Assembly (NCBI GenBank): GCA_002722885.1
Contig: PBNE01000013.1
Location: forward strand, 1-64,000
Direction: 5' to 3'
DNA: 64,000 nucleotides
Origin: Rhodospirillaceae bacterium
GTDB lineage: Bacteria > Pseudomonadota > Alphaproteobacteria > SP197
A model generated the notes under the pieces. It was not told the DNA's origin and made no database searches. It saw nothing but the letters and a program-made list of their open reading frames with translations. The position numbers were made by a program, and so were the translations under genes. Shown in pieces: positions 26,272 to 35,052 of the stretch. Within the stretch, counting starts at the first letter, position 1, and each line of letters starts with the position of its first letter.

Positions 26272-27408
26272 ATGCTTGATCTTGAGCTGAGCGAGGAGCA
26301 ACAGCTTCTCAAGGACAGCGCCGACCGCTTTGTCGAACGCGACTACGGCTTTGACGTCAGGCGCAAGGCTGCCGCGACCGAGGACGGCTTCCGTCGAGAG
26401 ACGTGGAAACAGATGGCGGAGCTCGGCTGGCTCTCAGTCGGCATGCCGGAGGATCAGGGCGGCTTCGGCGGTGCGAAGGACATCGCGGTGCTGATGGAAA
26501 GCATGGGCCGGGGCCTCGTGGCCGAGCCCTATCTCGCCAATGTCGTTCTGGCCGGGAGCGCGGTCGCGCTGGCCGGTTCCGACGACCAGAGGCGTACGCT
26601 GCTTGAACCCATGATGGCCGGTGATCTGCTGCTGGCTCTGGCCTATGCCGAACCACGGTCCCGTTATGACCTTGCCCATGTCGCAACCCGTGCTGAAAAA
26701 TCCGGCGACAGCTGGACCCTGAACGGGACAAAGGGCCTAGTGATCAACGGTGACACAGCCGATCGGCTGATCGTTTCGGCACGCACATCAGGGGATGACA
26801 AGGACCGTGATGGCCTCTCGCTGTTTGTTGTGGATGCCGGGGCTGACGGTGCATCGATGCGCGCCTACCCGACGAACGACGGTGGCAGGGCCGCGGAAGT
26901 GACGCTGGACCACGTTTCGGTCGACGGTGACGCTCTTCTGGGTGCCGAGGGCAGCGCGTTTGCCGCACTCGAAGAAACCATCGACCGGGCCGCTGCAGCC
27001 GTGTGCGCTGAATCCCTGGGCCTGATGGCTGTGCTGAACGACCTCACGCTGGACTACTCCAAAACCCGCGAGCAGTTCGGCCAGGCCATCGGCAGTTTCC
27101 AGGCCCTGCAGCACCGCATGGTCGACATGTTCGTGGCGCTTGAGGAATCGCGTTCGCTGACCACGGTTTACATGCCCGATGTCGAATCCGACGACATCAC
27201 CGAGCGACAGCTTGCCGTCTCGGCCATGAAGGTGCAGTGCGACAAGGCGGGCCGTACGGTCGGCCAGGAAGCGATCCAGCTTCACGGCGGCATCGCCATG
27301 ACCGACGACTACATGGCGAGCCATTACTTCAAACGCCTGAGTGTGATCCATCGCCTGTTCGGCGATGTCGACTGGCATCTCAGCCGTTACGCCGACCTGA
27401 CCGCCTGA
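26272..27408 (+). CDS. acyl-CoA dehydrogenase, second partner of a pair
   Basis: A 378-residue acyl-CoA dehydrogenase paralogue, more divergent than its partner. MLDLELSEEQQLLKDSADRFVERDY is the N-terminal helix. AYAEPRSRYDLAHVATRAEKSG stands where the FAD/substrate signature should be (normal form AxTEPxAGSD), so the flavin-binding serine/threonine motif is altered. YSKTREQFGQAIGSFQALQHRMVDM and AIQLHGGIAMTDDYMASHYFKR are conserved. This pattern is what one sees in the second subunit of heteromeric FadE pairs, in which only one subunit binds flavin fully. It begins 15 bp after gene 25075 and surely shares its transcript. Confidence 0.87.
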   Translation: MLDLELSEEQQLLKDSADRFVERDYGFDVRRKAAATEDGFRRETWKQMAELGWLSVGMPEDQGGFGGAKDIAVLMESMGRGLVAEPYLANVVLAGSAVALAGSDDQRRTLLEPMMAGDLLLALAYAEPRSRYDLAHVATRAEKSGDSWTLNGTKGLVINGDTADRLIVSARTSGDDKDRDGLSLFVVDAGADGASMRAYPTNDGGRAAEVTLDHVSVDGDALLGAEGSAFAALEETIDRAAAAVCAESLGLMAVLNDLTLDYSKTREQFGQAIGSFQALQHRMVDMFVALEESRSLTTVYMPDVESDDITERQLAVSAMKVQCDKAGRTVGQEAIQLHGGIAMTDDYMASHYFKRLSVIHRLFGDVDWHLSRYADLTA

Positions 27409-27587
27409 AGGCGTTTCAGTTCGGCCCTGGAGGCCGCGAACTCCCGACATTCCGGGGCATCTGCCGCCACCGACTGCTCAAACCAGCGTCGGGCTGCCCC
27501 TTCGTCGCCCTCCATCAGGGCGCGCTGGTCTCTGCGCCACCCCGCGTTCGAACCGCTGTGGGAGTAGTACCGGAGCGTGTGGGAGCG
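27387..27587 (-). pseudogene. possible remnant of a TPR-type protein
   Basis: In the gap between the dehydrogenase pair and the lactonase gene, the minus strand is open for 66 codons from a stop at 27588-27590 to TAA at 27387-27389. Its end reads GAARRWFEQSVAADAPECRE followed by FAASRAELKRLQA. This alternation of small, aromatic and Glu/Arg residues looks like the last helices of a tetratricopeptide protein. There is no start codon with a ribosome-binding site and no more of the protein upstream. It overlaps the 3' end of the dehydrogenase gene by 22 bp. I regard it as a weak candidate for a truncated gene. Confidence 0.3.
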
Positions 27588-27604
27588 CTATCGGGGCACC
27601 GAGG

Positions 27605-28513
27605 TCAAAGCGGATACGTGACCTGTCCCGGACAGACGACCGGCAAACGCACGAAGGTCGTCCCCGCCGCCACAAACAGACTACACATGTCATCGCCACC
27701 GAAGCAGAAGTTGGCCGGAAACTGCGGCGTCAACACCACGCCCAGCAGGGCCGCAGTGGGATCGAAGACGTGAATGCCGCCGGGGCCGGCGCACCAGACA
27801 TTGCCGGCACTGTCGATCTTCATTCCGTCCGGTGACCCGTAGCCAAGAGAGCCGTCGTCATCGAGAGTTTCGGCAAAGACACCGCCACCCGATGCCTGAC
27901 CGGCGTCATCGATCTCGTAAACACGGACATGCTGTCGTTCGCTGTCGTTGACGTAGAGCCGCCGCCTGTCCGGCGAAAAGCACAGGCCGTTCGGGCCGTC
28001 GTAGTCGTCATCGATGAGGTCGAGCGATCCGTCCGCATTGATCCTGAAGAGCCCCCGAAAGGGCAATCCGGGATCCCGAACGACACCCGTCGCAGCCTCA
28101 CGACCATAGAGAGGATCGGTGAACCATATGGCGTCATGCGCATCGACGACGATGTCGTTGGGACTGTTGAGCTCCTGGCCTTCCCAGTTGTCTGCCAGCA
28201 CCGTGATCCCGCCATCGTCTTCAAGGCGCGTCACCCTGGAGGACTCATGCTCGCACATCAGCAACCGGCCCTGACGGTCGTAACAGGTGCCGTTGGTCAT
28301 GAAGCTGGGGTCGCGCAGAACCTCGGTTTCGCCCGATCCGGCATGCCAGCGATGGATGCAGCTGGAGGGAATGTCCGTGAAGGTGACGTGGCGGTGTACG
28401 GGATGCCAGGTCGGGCCCTCGGTGAAGCGGAACCCCTCAGCCAGAGTCTCGAAGGTCGCATCGGCCACAATCAGAACCCGAAAGCATTCGTCGACAATGC
28501 GATAAATCGACAT
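27605..28513 (-). CDS. SMP-30/gluconolactonase/LRE-family lactonase
   Basis: A 302-residue six-bladed beta-propeller enzyme. FRFTEGPTWHP holds the first metal-binding glutamate, LNSPNDIVVDAHDAIWFTDPLYG the Asn and Asp cluster, DGPNGLCFSPDRRRLYVNDS the next strand pair, and DGMKIDSAGNVWCAGPGGIHVF the last metal-binding Asp. The usual function is hydrolysis of sugar or organic-acid lactones with Ca2+ or Zn2+ bound. ATG 28513 begins the conserved domain 4 bp downstream of the preceding gene's stop on the same strand, so these are one operon. Substrate unknown. Confidence 0.88.
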   Translation of the reverse strand: MSIYRIVDECFRVLIVADATFETLAEGFRFTEGPTWHPVHRHVTFTDIPSSCIHRWHAGSGETEVLRDPSFMTNGTCYDRQGRLLMCEHESSRVTRLEDDGGITVLADNWEGQELNSPNDIVVDAHDAIWFTDPLYGREAATGVVRDPGLPFRGLFRINADGSLDLIDDDYDGPNGLCFSPDRRRLYVNDSERQHVRVYEIDDAGQASGGGVFAETLDDDGSLGYGSPDGMKIDSAGNVWCAGPGGIHVFDPTAALLGVVLTPQFPANFCFGGDDMCSLFVAAGTTFVRLPVVCPGQVTYPL

Positions 28514-28517
28514 GAGC

Positions 28518-29546
28518 TCAGCCTTTCGTGGGATCGTCGCCCACAGCGACGATGAGTTTACCGAAGTTGCTGCCTTCGAACAGGCGGTTGAAGGCCACCG
28601 GTGCATTGTCGAAACCGTCCACGATGGTCTCGCGATAGATCATGCGGCCGTCTTCGATCCAGGACGCCAGTTCAGCGCGGGCGGCCTCGTCATGCTCGGC
28701 GAAGTCGGTGACCAGAAGGCCCTCTACCCGGATGCGGCGGACGATGAACCACCAGAGGTTGTCGGGAACCATCTCGGCATCGGTCGCGTTGTAGTTTGAG
28801 ATGGTGCCGCAGACAGCCATACGGGCATGTTCGTTGAGCTGCATCATCACGGCCCGGCTGATCGGTCCGCCGACGTTTTCGAAGTTGACGTCAATGCCGT
28901 CCGAACAGGCTTCGCGCAGCGCGGCTTCGAAGTCACCGCATGTCTTGTAGTTGATACAGGCGTCAAAGCCACAGTCATCAAGGCAGTAGGCGACCTTCTC
29001 GTCGGAACCGGCGCAGCCGACCACGCGGCAACCCTTGATCCGGGCGATCTGGCCGACGGTGGCACCCACGGCACCCGACGCTGCCGAAACAAACACCGTC
29101 TCGCCCGACCTGGGCAGACCGACCTTGAGCAGGCCGTGGTAGGCCGTCAGACCCGGCATGCCGAGAACCCCAAGGGCGGTGGTGATGGGTGCCAGATTGG
29201 GATCGATACGCCGAAGATGGGCTGCCGGGACCACAGCGTGGCTCTGCCAGCCGACATAACTTTCCACAATGTCGCCAGGTGCTAGCGACGGATCGCGCGA
29301 CTCCACGACTTCGGAGACGGTGCTGCCGACGATCACGCCGCCCAGCGGGATCGGATCATCGTAGGACTCCGCGTCTTCCATCATGCCGCGCATGTAGGGG
29401 TCGAGTGTGAGATAGATCGTACGGATCAGCACCTCACCGTCTGCGACACGGGGCAGTTCGACATCGCTGATCTGGAAGTTTTCCGGCTTTGGCAGGCCGT
29501 GCGGACGGCTGGCCAGCGTAATCCGGCGGCTGACGGTTTCAGTCAT
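28518..29546 (-). CDS. NADPH-dependent medium-chain reductase (CurA / 2-alkenal reductase type)
   Basis: A 342-residue zinc-free MDR enzyme. LTLDPYMRGMMEDAESY is the hallmark N-terminal motif of the CurA/leukotriene B4 dehydrogenase group. VFVSAASGAVGATVGQIARIKG forms the Rossmann loop (A-A-x-G-x-V-G) and VNFENVGG the next strand. CGTISNYN follows. Such enzymes reduce alpha,beta-double bonds of enones, alkenals or curcuminoids with NADPH. The start overlaps the end of the acyl-CoA ligase gene by 8 bp, while the lactonase starts 4 bp after its stop. The three genes are therefore a tight minus-strand operon: ligase, reductase, lactonase. Confidence 0.9.
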   Translation of the reverse strand: MTETVSRRITLASRPHGLPKPENFQISDVELPRVADGEVLIRTIYLTLDPYMRGMMEDAESYDDPIPLGGVIVGSTVSEVVESRDPSLAPGDIVESYVGWQSHAVVPAAHLRRIDPNLAPITTALGVLGMPGLTAYHGLLKVGLPRSGETVFVSAASGAVGATVGQIARIKGCRVVGCAGSDEKVAYCLDDCGFDACINYKTCGDFEAALREACSDGIDVNFENVGGPISRAVMMQLNEHARMAVCGTISNYNATDAEMVPDNLWWFIVRRIRVEGLLVTDFAEHDEAARAELASWIEDGRMIYRETIVDGFDNAPVAFNRLFEGSNFGKLIVAVGDDPTKG

Positions 29547-31101
29547 GGTCGGCGTTCTCCTCGATCAGTGCCCGTTTGACCACCTTCCCGGTGGGACCCA
29601 GCGGCAGTGAGTCGCGGACTTCGACAAGCCTGGGATACTTGTGGGCCGCCATTTCCTTTCGTGCCCAGGCGATGACCTCATCAGCCGACACGCTGCGACC
29701 CGGCAGCGCCGTCACGTAAGCCTTTACCTCCTCACCATGGGTGTCGTGAGGCACGCCGACCACGGCCGCCATGGCAACATCCGGATGTTCGCTGAGCACC
29801 GCTTCGACCTCGGCGGGATAGATGTTGAAGCCGCCCCGAATGATCATCTCCTTCTTGCGTCCAACGATGTAGACAAAGCCATCCTCATCCGTGCGTGCGA
29901 GATCGCCGCTGTGATACCAGCCACCGCGGATGACATCCGCGGTGGCGATGGGATCTTTGTAGTAGCCCTTCATGACGCAGTGGCCGCGGACCAGAAGCTC
30001 GCCGACTTCACCACGCGGAAGATGCCGGCCCTCATCATCGGCAATGGCGAGGTCGATGCCCCAACCTGCCGTGCCAATCGAACCCAGCGGCACCTCTTCG
30101 ATCGACTGGGGAAAGCAGGATGCGGGCGAGGTTTCGGTGGCGCCATAACCGTTGGTCATCGGCGCCTCGAACTTTTCCATGAACTCGCGCTGCAGCTCCG
30201 GGGCCAGCGCCGAACCACCGGCCGAGACCGAGACGAACAGCTCCTTCAGCCGCTGATGATCGTCGTCGGTGAGATCCGGGCAATCGAGGATGGCGCGGTA
30301 CATCGTCGGTACGCCGGCGAAGCCCGGAATGCCCTCGTCGAGCAGGAGACGAACGACCTTCAAGGCGTCGAAGCGTTGGACCAGAAAGCTCGTCGTGCCG
30401 TTGTAGATACTCAGATGCATCTGGCAGGTCTGTGCCATGACGTGAAAAACAGGAAGCGCGATCAAGGACTTACCGCCATTCGGGTCCATCGGCCGTACCC
30501 GCGCAATGCAGATCACGTTCTGGATGATGTTGGCGTGAGTCAGCTCTGCGCCTTTGGGCTTCCCCGTTGTGCCTGAGGTGTAGAGAACCACGGCCGTGTC
30601 ATCGTGGTCGGTGGCAACACTCAGGTAACTGGCAGAATGGCCCGCGGTTAACTCATCAAAGGCAAAGAGCTCCGTGCCATCGACGAGGCCGTCTGTTGCC
30701 GAAAAGAACCAGCCGCGGCGGCAGGTGTCGGCCTGACGGAAGGCATCGTGGGCGGCCTTGCCGATTTCCATGTCGGCTCCGCCATAGGCGATCATGGCGA
30801 CGGAATCGGAGTGCTGGAGCTGGTAGGCGATCTCGCGCGCACGCAGCAGTGCGCTGACCGTTACGGCCACGGCACCGACCTTGAGGATGCCGAAATAGGC
30901 CGTGATGAACTCCGGCCTGTTGGGTGAAATCAAAGCGACATGATCGCCCTTGCCAACGCCGTGGGCGGCAAGGCCATGCGCCACACGGCTGGCCTCGGCG
31001 TCAAGCTCGGCAAAGGTCCACCGACGGCCCTCGAACACAAGGCCCTCGCGCTGGGGCCACCGGGCTGCAGCGCTTTCAAGATTGGTTGCCAGATTGAACA
31101 T
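29539..31101 (-). CDS. AMP-forming acyl-CoA ligase
   Basis: A 520-residue adenylate-forming ligase. AVVLYTSGTTGKPKGAELTHAN is the A3 motif, PVFHVMAQTCQMHLSIYNG the substrate-helix region, NGYGATETSP the A5 motif, GGWYHSGDLARTDEDGF A7, GRKKEMIIRGGFNIYPAEVE A8, and LPLGPTGKVVKRALIE includes the A10 lysine. The GGFNIYPxEVE form is that of FadD13/FACL-like ligases of medium to long chains or aromatic acids. ATG 31101 begins the family's N-terminal LATNLESAAARWPQ segment; longer open frame upstream is discarded. It leads the operon with a CurA-type reductase and lactonase and is divergent from a GNAT gene 84 bp away. Confidence 0.9.
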   Translation of the reverse strand: MFNLATNLESAAARWPQREGLVFEGRRWTFAELDAEASRVAHGLAAHGVGKGDHVALISPNRPEFITAYFGILKVGAVAVTVSALLRAREIAYQLQHSDSVAMIAYGGADMEIGKAAHDAFRQADTCRRGWFFSATDGLVDGTELFAFDELTAGHSASYLSVATDHDDTAVVLYTSGTTGKPKGAELTHANIIQNVICIARVRPMDPNGGKSLIALPVFHVMAQTCQMHLSIYNGTTSFLVQRFDALKVVRLLLDEGIPGFAGVPTMYRAILDCPDLTDDDHQRLKELFVSVSAGGSALAPELQREFMEKFEAPMTNGYGATETSPASCFPQSIEEVPLGSIGTAGWGIDLAIADDEGRHLPRGEVGELLVRGHCVMKGYYKDPIATADVIRGGWYHSGDLARTDEDGFVYIVGRKKEMIIRGGFNIYPAEVEAVLSEHPDVAMAAVVGVPHDTHGEEVKAYVTALPGRSVSADEVIAWARKEMAAHKYPRLVEVRDSLPLGPTGKVVKRALIEENADHD

Positions 31102-31184
31102 GAATGTGTGCCCTGACCTTGCCCTTCGGAATGCGACGCCACAGGATAGCCCGTATCCCGGCAGGTACCACAAGGCCATTGACG

Positions 31185-31718
31185 ATGACGCAGTCCTCCA
31201 CGGCTGACCCGGTGACGATTCGCCCCGCCCGGCTGAGTGACCTGCAGGCCTGTCGTGTCATCGAGGACGATGCCGGCGCGATATTCCAAAAGGTCGGCAT
31301 GGCAGACGTCGACGAGGATCCGCCGCGCAGCCTCGACGAGCTCCGGCAGGCTCACATCCATCGCCATCTGTGGATAGCCGTCGACAAGTTCGACACACCG
31401 ATCGCCTTCGCCTTGACAGAGGACGTCGACGGTAACCTGCATCTGGCGGAGATCTCGGTTGTGCAGGCCTGGCAGCGCGAGGGGGTGGGCCGGCGTCTGA
31501 TCGAACATCTCGTGACCGAAGGCCGATCACGCGGCTATCGGGCCCTGACCCTGACAACCTTTCGCGACGTGCCCTGGAACGGCCCGTACTACAGCCGACT
31601 TGGCTTTGAGGAGATCGCAGCGGGTGATATGTTACCCGGGATCACGTCTGTTATGGACAGTGAAGCGCCGCAATTTCTGGAAAGTACACCGCGCATTGCC
31701 ATGCGCCGAGTTCTCTGA
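31185..31718 (+). CDS. GNAT-family N-acetyltransferase
   Basis: A 177-residue acetyltransferase. VTIRPARLSDLQACRVIEDDA is the first strand and helix of the fold. LAEISVVQAWQREGVGRRLIEHL carries the acetyl-CoA loop (Q/R-x-x-G-x-G/A, here QREGVG). ALTLTTFRDVPWNGPYYSRLGFEEIA is the beta5-alpha4-beta6 end with its P-W-N-x-P-(Y/F)-Y pattern, common in a well-populated branch of bacterial GNATs. The acceptor cannot be named. ATG 31185 starts the domain; the frame upstream is noncoding. It stands alone, divergent from the ligase operon. Confidence 0.85.
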   Translation: MTQSSTADPVTIRPARLSDLQACRVIEDDAGAIFQKVGMADVDEDPPRSLDELRQAHIHRHLWIAVDKFDTPIAFALTEDVDGNLHLAEISVVQAWQREGVGRRLIEHLVTEGRSRGYRALTLTTFRDVPWNGPYYSRLGFEEIAAGDMLPGITSVMDSEAPQFLESTPRIAMRRVL

Positions 31719-31769
31719 CGCTCATCATCGTGCTGTGCTAGCCTGAAGCAACCCTGAGGGAGAAAAGCC

Positions 31770-32381
31770 ATGCCAGAGCTGGTTGAAGGAAACCCTGCTC
31801 TGATTGTTGTCGACATCATGGGTACCGGACGCCCCGAGGACGACGACGGCGGCATCCCGAGCATGGGTGGCGACGAAGAACGCGTTGACCGTGTGATCCC
31901 GATGATCGAAGCGGCCAAGGCTAACGGCTTTCCGGTGGTGTACATCATCGAGGTGCACCGCCCCGATCATGTCGACTTTGGCCGCGAGCTCGATGGCAGC
32001 GAAACAATCCATTGCGTCGAAGGCCACCCCGGCACCCAGATTCATACCCGCCTGCCCTACAAGCACGGTGTCGATTACCTGATCCCCAAGCGGCGTTATT
32101 CAGCCTTTTTCGGTACCGATCTCGAGATCCTGCTGAAGGGCCTGAAAGCCAATACGCTGATCCTGTGCGGCGGCCTGACCGATGTGTGCGTGCACTACAC
32201 CTTTGCCGACGCACACCAGCACGACTACTACGCCCGTGTGGTGACCGACTGTGTCGGCGGGTCGAGCTTCGAAGCTCACGACGCCTCGCTGAACGCCATG
32301 AAGTACCTTCAACGCGATGCACATTGCACGGCGTCCGAGGTCATCGACGCGTTCAACACACGAGGCCGGAAGGATGCCTGA
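31770..32381 (+). CDS. isochorismatase-like cysteine hydrolase
   Basis: A 203-residue member of the isochorismatase/nicotinamidase superfamily. The catalytic triad positions are visible: Asp in ALIVVDIMGTG, Lys in YLIPKRRYSAFFGTDLE, and the nucleophilic Cys in LILCGGLTDVCVHYTFADAHQ, where the cis-peptide GLTDVC(V/I) motif is conserved. Family members hydrolyse amides such as nicotinamide, N-carbamoyl compounds or ureido acids, or the vinyl ether isochorismate. GAGGGAG lies before ATG 31770. It is followed closely by a FadH-type flavoenzyme and is probably co-transcribed with it, which suggests an N-containing substrate degraded stepwise. Confidence 0.88.
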   Translation: MPELVEGNPALIVVDIMGTGRPEDDDGGIPSMGGDEERVDRVIPMIEAAKANGFPVVYIIEVHRPDHVDFGRELDGSETIHCVEGHPGTQIHTRLPYKHGVDYLIPKRRYSAFFGTDLEILLKGLKANTLILCGGLTDVCVHYTFADAHQHDYYARVVTDCVGGSSFEAHDASLNAMKYLQRDAHCTASEVIDAFNTRGRKDA

Positions 32382-32406
32382 CCGGAATACGGGAACCTGT
32401 GTTGAC

Positions 32407-34362
32407 ATGACCACGTTTCCGAACCTGTTCTCCGAACTCACGGTCGGGCCCAGAACGTTTCGCAACAGGATATTCTCAACCGGGCACATGACCTGTCTGC
32501 TTGATGGTGACCTGCAGCCTGACGACCGGTTCGTCGCCTATCACGAATCGCGTGCTCGCGGCGGCGCGGGCCTGATCATCATGGAAGCGTCGCGTGTTCA
32601 TGTGACCGGCGGCCACCGCAATCTCGACGCCTCGCAGGACGCCTGCATTGCCGGGCTGCGCCGCGTCGGCGAAGCGGTCCAGAAGCACGGCTGTGCGATC
32701 TTCGGCCAGCTGGGCCATTCCGGTGTCTATGGCGTCACGGTGCCCGACGGCAGCATTGGTGTTTCCTACGCGCCGTCTCAGGCCAAATCGTCACGGTCCC
32801 ACAACATCTCCCGGGCCCTGCCACTCTCGCTGATCCGCGAGTACGTCAGGTCCTATGGCGAGGCTGCGGGGCGAATGAAGCAGGCCGGGCTCGACGGCGT
32901 TGAGATTGTCGCCAGCCACGCCCTCCTGCCCGCCCAGTTCCTGAACCCGACGCTGAACTGGCGAACCGATGCCTATGGTGGCAGCCTGGAGAACAGGATG
33001 CGGTTCCTGCGCGAAGTGATCGCCAGCGTACGCGACCACGTCGGCAGTGATGTCGTGGTCGGCTTGCGCATTTCCGCCGACGAACTGGAGCATGGCGGCA
33101 ACGATCCCGACGATATCCTTGAAGTCTGCCGTATCGTCGGCAACGAAGGCGGTCTTGACTACCTCAACGTGATCGCAGGTTCGATGGTCGGTCTGTCCGG
33201 CAGCATTCATGTGGTACCGCCGATGAACATCGAGACCGGCTATCTGGCGCCCCATGCCGAAGCGGTGAAAAAACTGGTGCCCGTGCCAGTCTTTGTCGCC
33301 GGCCGCATCAATCAGCCACAGGACGCCGAACGGATCGTGGCAGCGGGCCAGGCCGACATGATTGGTATGACACGCGCCCAAATCGCTGATCCTGAGATGG
33401 CCAACAAGGCGCGAGAGGGCCGTACCGACGAAATCCGCGCCTGCATCGCCTGCAATCAGGCCTGTATCGGCCACATGCAGATTGGCATCGGCATTTCCTG
33501 CATTCAGCGCCCGGAAACGGGCCGCGAGCTGGACTACGAAGACAAGCCCGCTGCCAAGGCACCGCGCAAGGTTCTGGTTGCCGGAGGTGGCCCCGCAGGC
33601 ATGAAAGCCGCAGCGGTGGCCGCCGAGCGCGGCCACCATGTGGTTTTGTGCGAGGCGTCAAACCGGCTTGGCGGACAAGCCCTTCTCGCCCAGGAATTGC
33701 CGGGACGGGCCGAGTTTGGCGGGATTGTCACCAACCTCAGCCACGAGATGGCGCGGCACGGGGTGACGGTGCGGTTAGAGACCCCGGTGGATGAGGCTCT
33801 GGTGGCCTCAGAAAACGCCGACGCCGTGATCATCGCCACCGGCGCCAAACCCTGGCGCCCCACTTTGGAAGGCGAGGATGAAGCCCATCTGGTCGATGCC
33901 TGGCAGGTCATCCGGGGCGAAGCCAATGTTGGGAGCCGCGTGGTGATCGCGGACTGGCGTTGCGACTGGATCGGCCTTGGGCTGGCTGAGAAGCTCACGC
34001 GCGATGGCTGCCGTGTCACCCTGGCGGTCAACGGATACACGCCGGGTCAGCGTATTCAGATGTATGTCAGGGACCGCTGGGTCGGCGATCTCAACAAGAT
34101 CGGTGTCGAGATCGTACCCTATGCCAGACTGTTTGGGGCCGATGCCACGAGCGCCTATCTTCAGCATGTCACCAGCGGAGACCCGATCATCATCGACGAG
34201 GTTGATACGATCGTCACCTCGCTTGGCCACCAATCGGTCTGCGAGCTTGAGACCGCGCTCGACGACTGGGACGGCGATGTGCATCTGGCCGGTGACTGCC
34301 TGAGCCCGCGGACCTGCGAAGAGGCTGTGCTGGAAGGGTTGAAGGCCGGGTTCGTCGTCTGA
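32407..34362 (+). CDS. FadH/TMADH-type NADH:flavin oxidoreductase with 4Fe-4S cluster
   Basis: A 651-residue three-domain flavoenzyme. The FMN barrel starts with FPNLFSELTVGPRTFRNRIF and has SHALLPAQFLNPTLNWRTDAYGG and NRMRFLREV. The Fe-S cysteines are C346, C349, C353 and C365, spaced C-x2-C-x3-C-x11-C as in E. coli FadH rather than TMADH (C-x2-C-x2-C-x12-C). The FAD/NAD domain starts with VLVAGGGPAGMKAAAVAAERGH. Members reduce 2,4-dienoyl-CoA or N-demethylate amines and betaines (DgcA, stachydrine demethylase). Start: ATG 32407 matches the paralogue at 46876; ATG 32374, after GAGG and overlapping the hydrolase end, is an alternative. Substrate unknown. Confidence 0.88.
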   Translation: MTTFPNLFSELTVGPRTFRNRIFSTGHMTCLLDGDLQPDDRFVAYHESRARGGAGLIIMEASRVHVTGGHRNLDASQDACIAGLRRVGEAVQKHGCAIFGQLGHSGVYGVTVPDGSIGVSYAPSQAKSSRSHNISRALPLSLIREYVRSYGEAAGRMKQAGLDGVEIVASHALLPAQFLNPTLNWRTDAYGGSLENRMRFLREVIASVRDHVGSDVVVGLRISADELEHGGNDPDDILEVCRIVGNEGGLDYLNVIAGSMVGLSGSIHVVPPMNIETGYLAPHAEAVKKLVPVPVFVAGRINQPQDAERIVAAGQADMIGMTRAQIADPEMANKAREGRTDEIRACIACNQACIGHMQIGIGISCIQRPETGRELDYEDKPAAKAPRKVLVAGGGPAGMKAAAVAAERGHHVVLCEASNRLGGQALLAQELPGRAEFGGIVTNLSHEMARHGVTVRLETPVDEALVASENADAVIIATGAKPWRPTLEGEDEAHLVDAWQVIRGEANVGSRVVIADWRCDWIGLGLAEKLTRDGCRVTLAVNGYTPGQRIQMYVRDRWVGDLNKIGVEIVPYARLFGADATSAYLQHVTSGDPIIIDEVDTIVTSLGHQSVCELETALDDWDGDVHLAGDCLSPRTCEEAVLEGLKAGFVV

Positions 34363-34381
34363 TCCGACGAAAAGGATCAGA
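34358..34381 (+). terminator. hairpin at the end of the flavoenzyme gene, weak terminator
   Basis: TCTGATCC (34358-34365) pairs with GGATCAGA (34374-34381) around the 8-nt loop GACGAAAA; the stop codon lies in the stem. Only a mixed T-rich stretch (CACCCTTTCT) follows, so it is a weaker terminator than those at 5543 and 62198. Confidence 0.4.
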
Positions 34382-34678
34382 TCACCCTTTCTCCTGGGCT
34401 AGCTTGGTCAGATCAACAGCAACGACCTGATCGATGCCAACCTTTCGGAGACGATCAAGCTGCCAGGTGATATCCTGCTCGAAGGGCTCGCCGCTATGGC
34501 CCTCGATCGCAGAAAAGTCGCGGCCTTCCCAGCCGGAGGACATGTAGGACAGCCAGATCTTGTGAGTCTCAGGATCCAGGAAACTGTCGTAATCGGAGCG
34601 CCACAGGTCATCCCTGGCACCGGAGATAAAGGTCAGTCTGCTCTGCGCGGCCTCGGTCAGCGACCGCGTCCTGAACAC
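34382..34678 (-). pseudogene. fragment of a YcaO-family protein
   Basis: An open frame of 98 codons whose sequence has SLTEAAQSRLTFISGARDDL near its start. The (A)-x-(T)-E-A-x-Q-S/D-R-x(2)-x-I-S-G-(A/S)-R-(D/E)-D pattern is a signature of the ATP-binding part of YcaO cyclodehydratases. Full YcaO proteins have about 380-580 residues; here only the region from that motif to VDQVVAVDLTK-like DQVVAVDLTKLAQEKG is left. The C-terminal proline-rich tail and the N-terminal two-thirds are missing, and the GTG start lies inside the conserved motif. No peptide precursor, dehydrogenase or TfuA partner is near. I read it as a decayed remnant. Confidence 0.55.
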
Positions 34679-34679
34679 G

Positions 34680-34949
34680 AAACTATCTGCCGAGGAGAGG
34701 CTGGAACGCCTTCGTCTGGAATCTCACGAACTGGCCCGGCTTGCCGAAATCTCCGAGACTGGTGAGATGGCCCTGATCTACAGCACGCTCAACAAATACG
34801 ACCGTCAGGGTGCGGCCTTGCTACACGAAGCCATGGCAATCAGAACGGTCGAGCTGATAGATCGCAATCGACACAACTCCTTGCTGGACTGCCTGCGAGC
34901 CGGCGTTCTGTCCGACGTCGTGGCCTGGCTGGTGGGCGTTCGAACTTAG
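34680..34949 (+). pseudogene. unrecognised coding-like fragment next to the YcaO remnant
   Basis: From about 34680 to a TAG at 34947-34949 one plus-strand frame is open and reads like real protein: SAEERLERLRLESHELARL (charged helix), then EMALIYSTLNKYDRQGAALL and SLLDCLRAGVLSDVVAWLVG. The only ATG is at 34767, without a good ribosome-binding site, and the coding-like character begins well before it and abuts the YcaO fragment. I do not recognise the family. The layout suggests the 3' end of a gene whose 5' end was lost in the same event that truncated the YcaO gene. It could also be a small helical protein starting at 34767. Confidence 0.3.
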
Positions 34950-35052
34950 CCGCTGGACAGTCAAATCAAAGGCTGATCCGTCGACGGCTTGACCCTTCCG
35001 GCGGTACGCCCGAAGGTGCATCAGCTATGGAAGACCCACCAACGGACCTGAC

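Noticed and set aside
34358-34381. Hairpin after the FadH-type gene as a strong intrinsic terminator
   Set aside because: The stem is only 8 bp with modest G/C and no pure T-run follows, so I list it only as a weak candidate.
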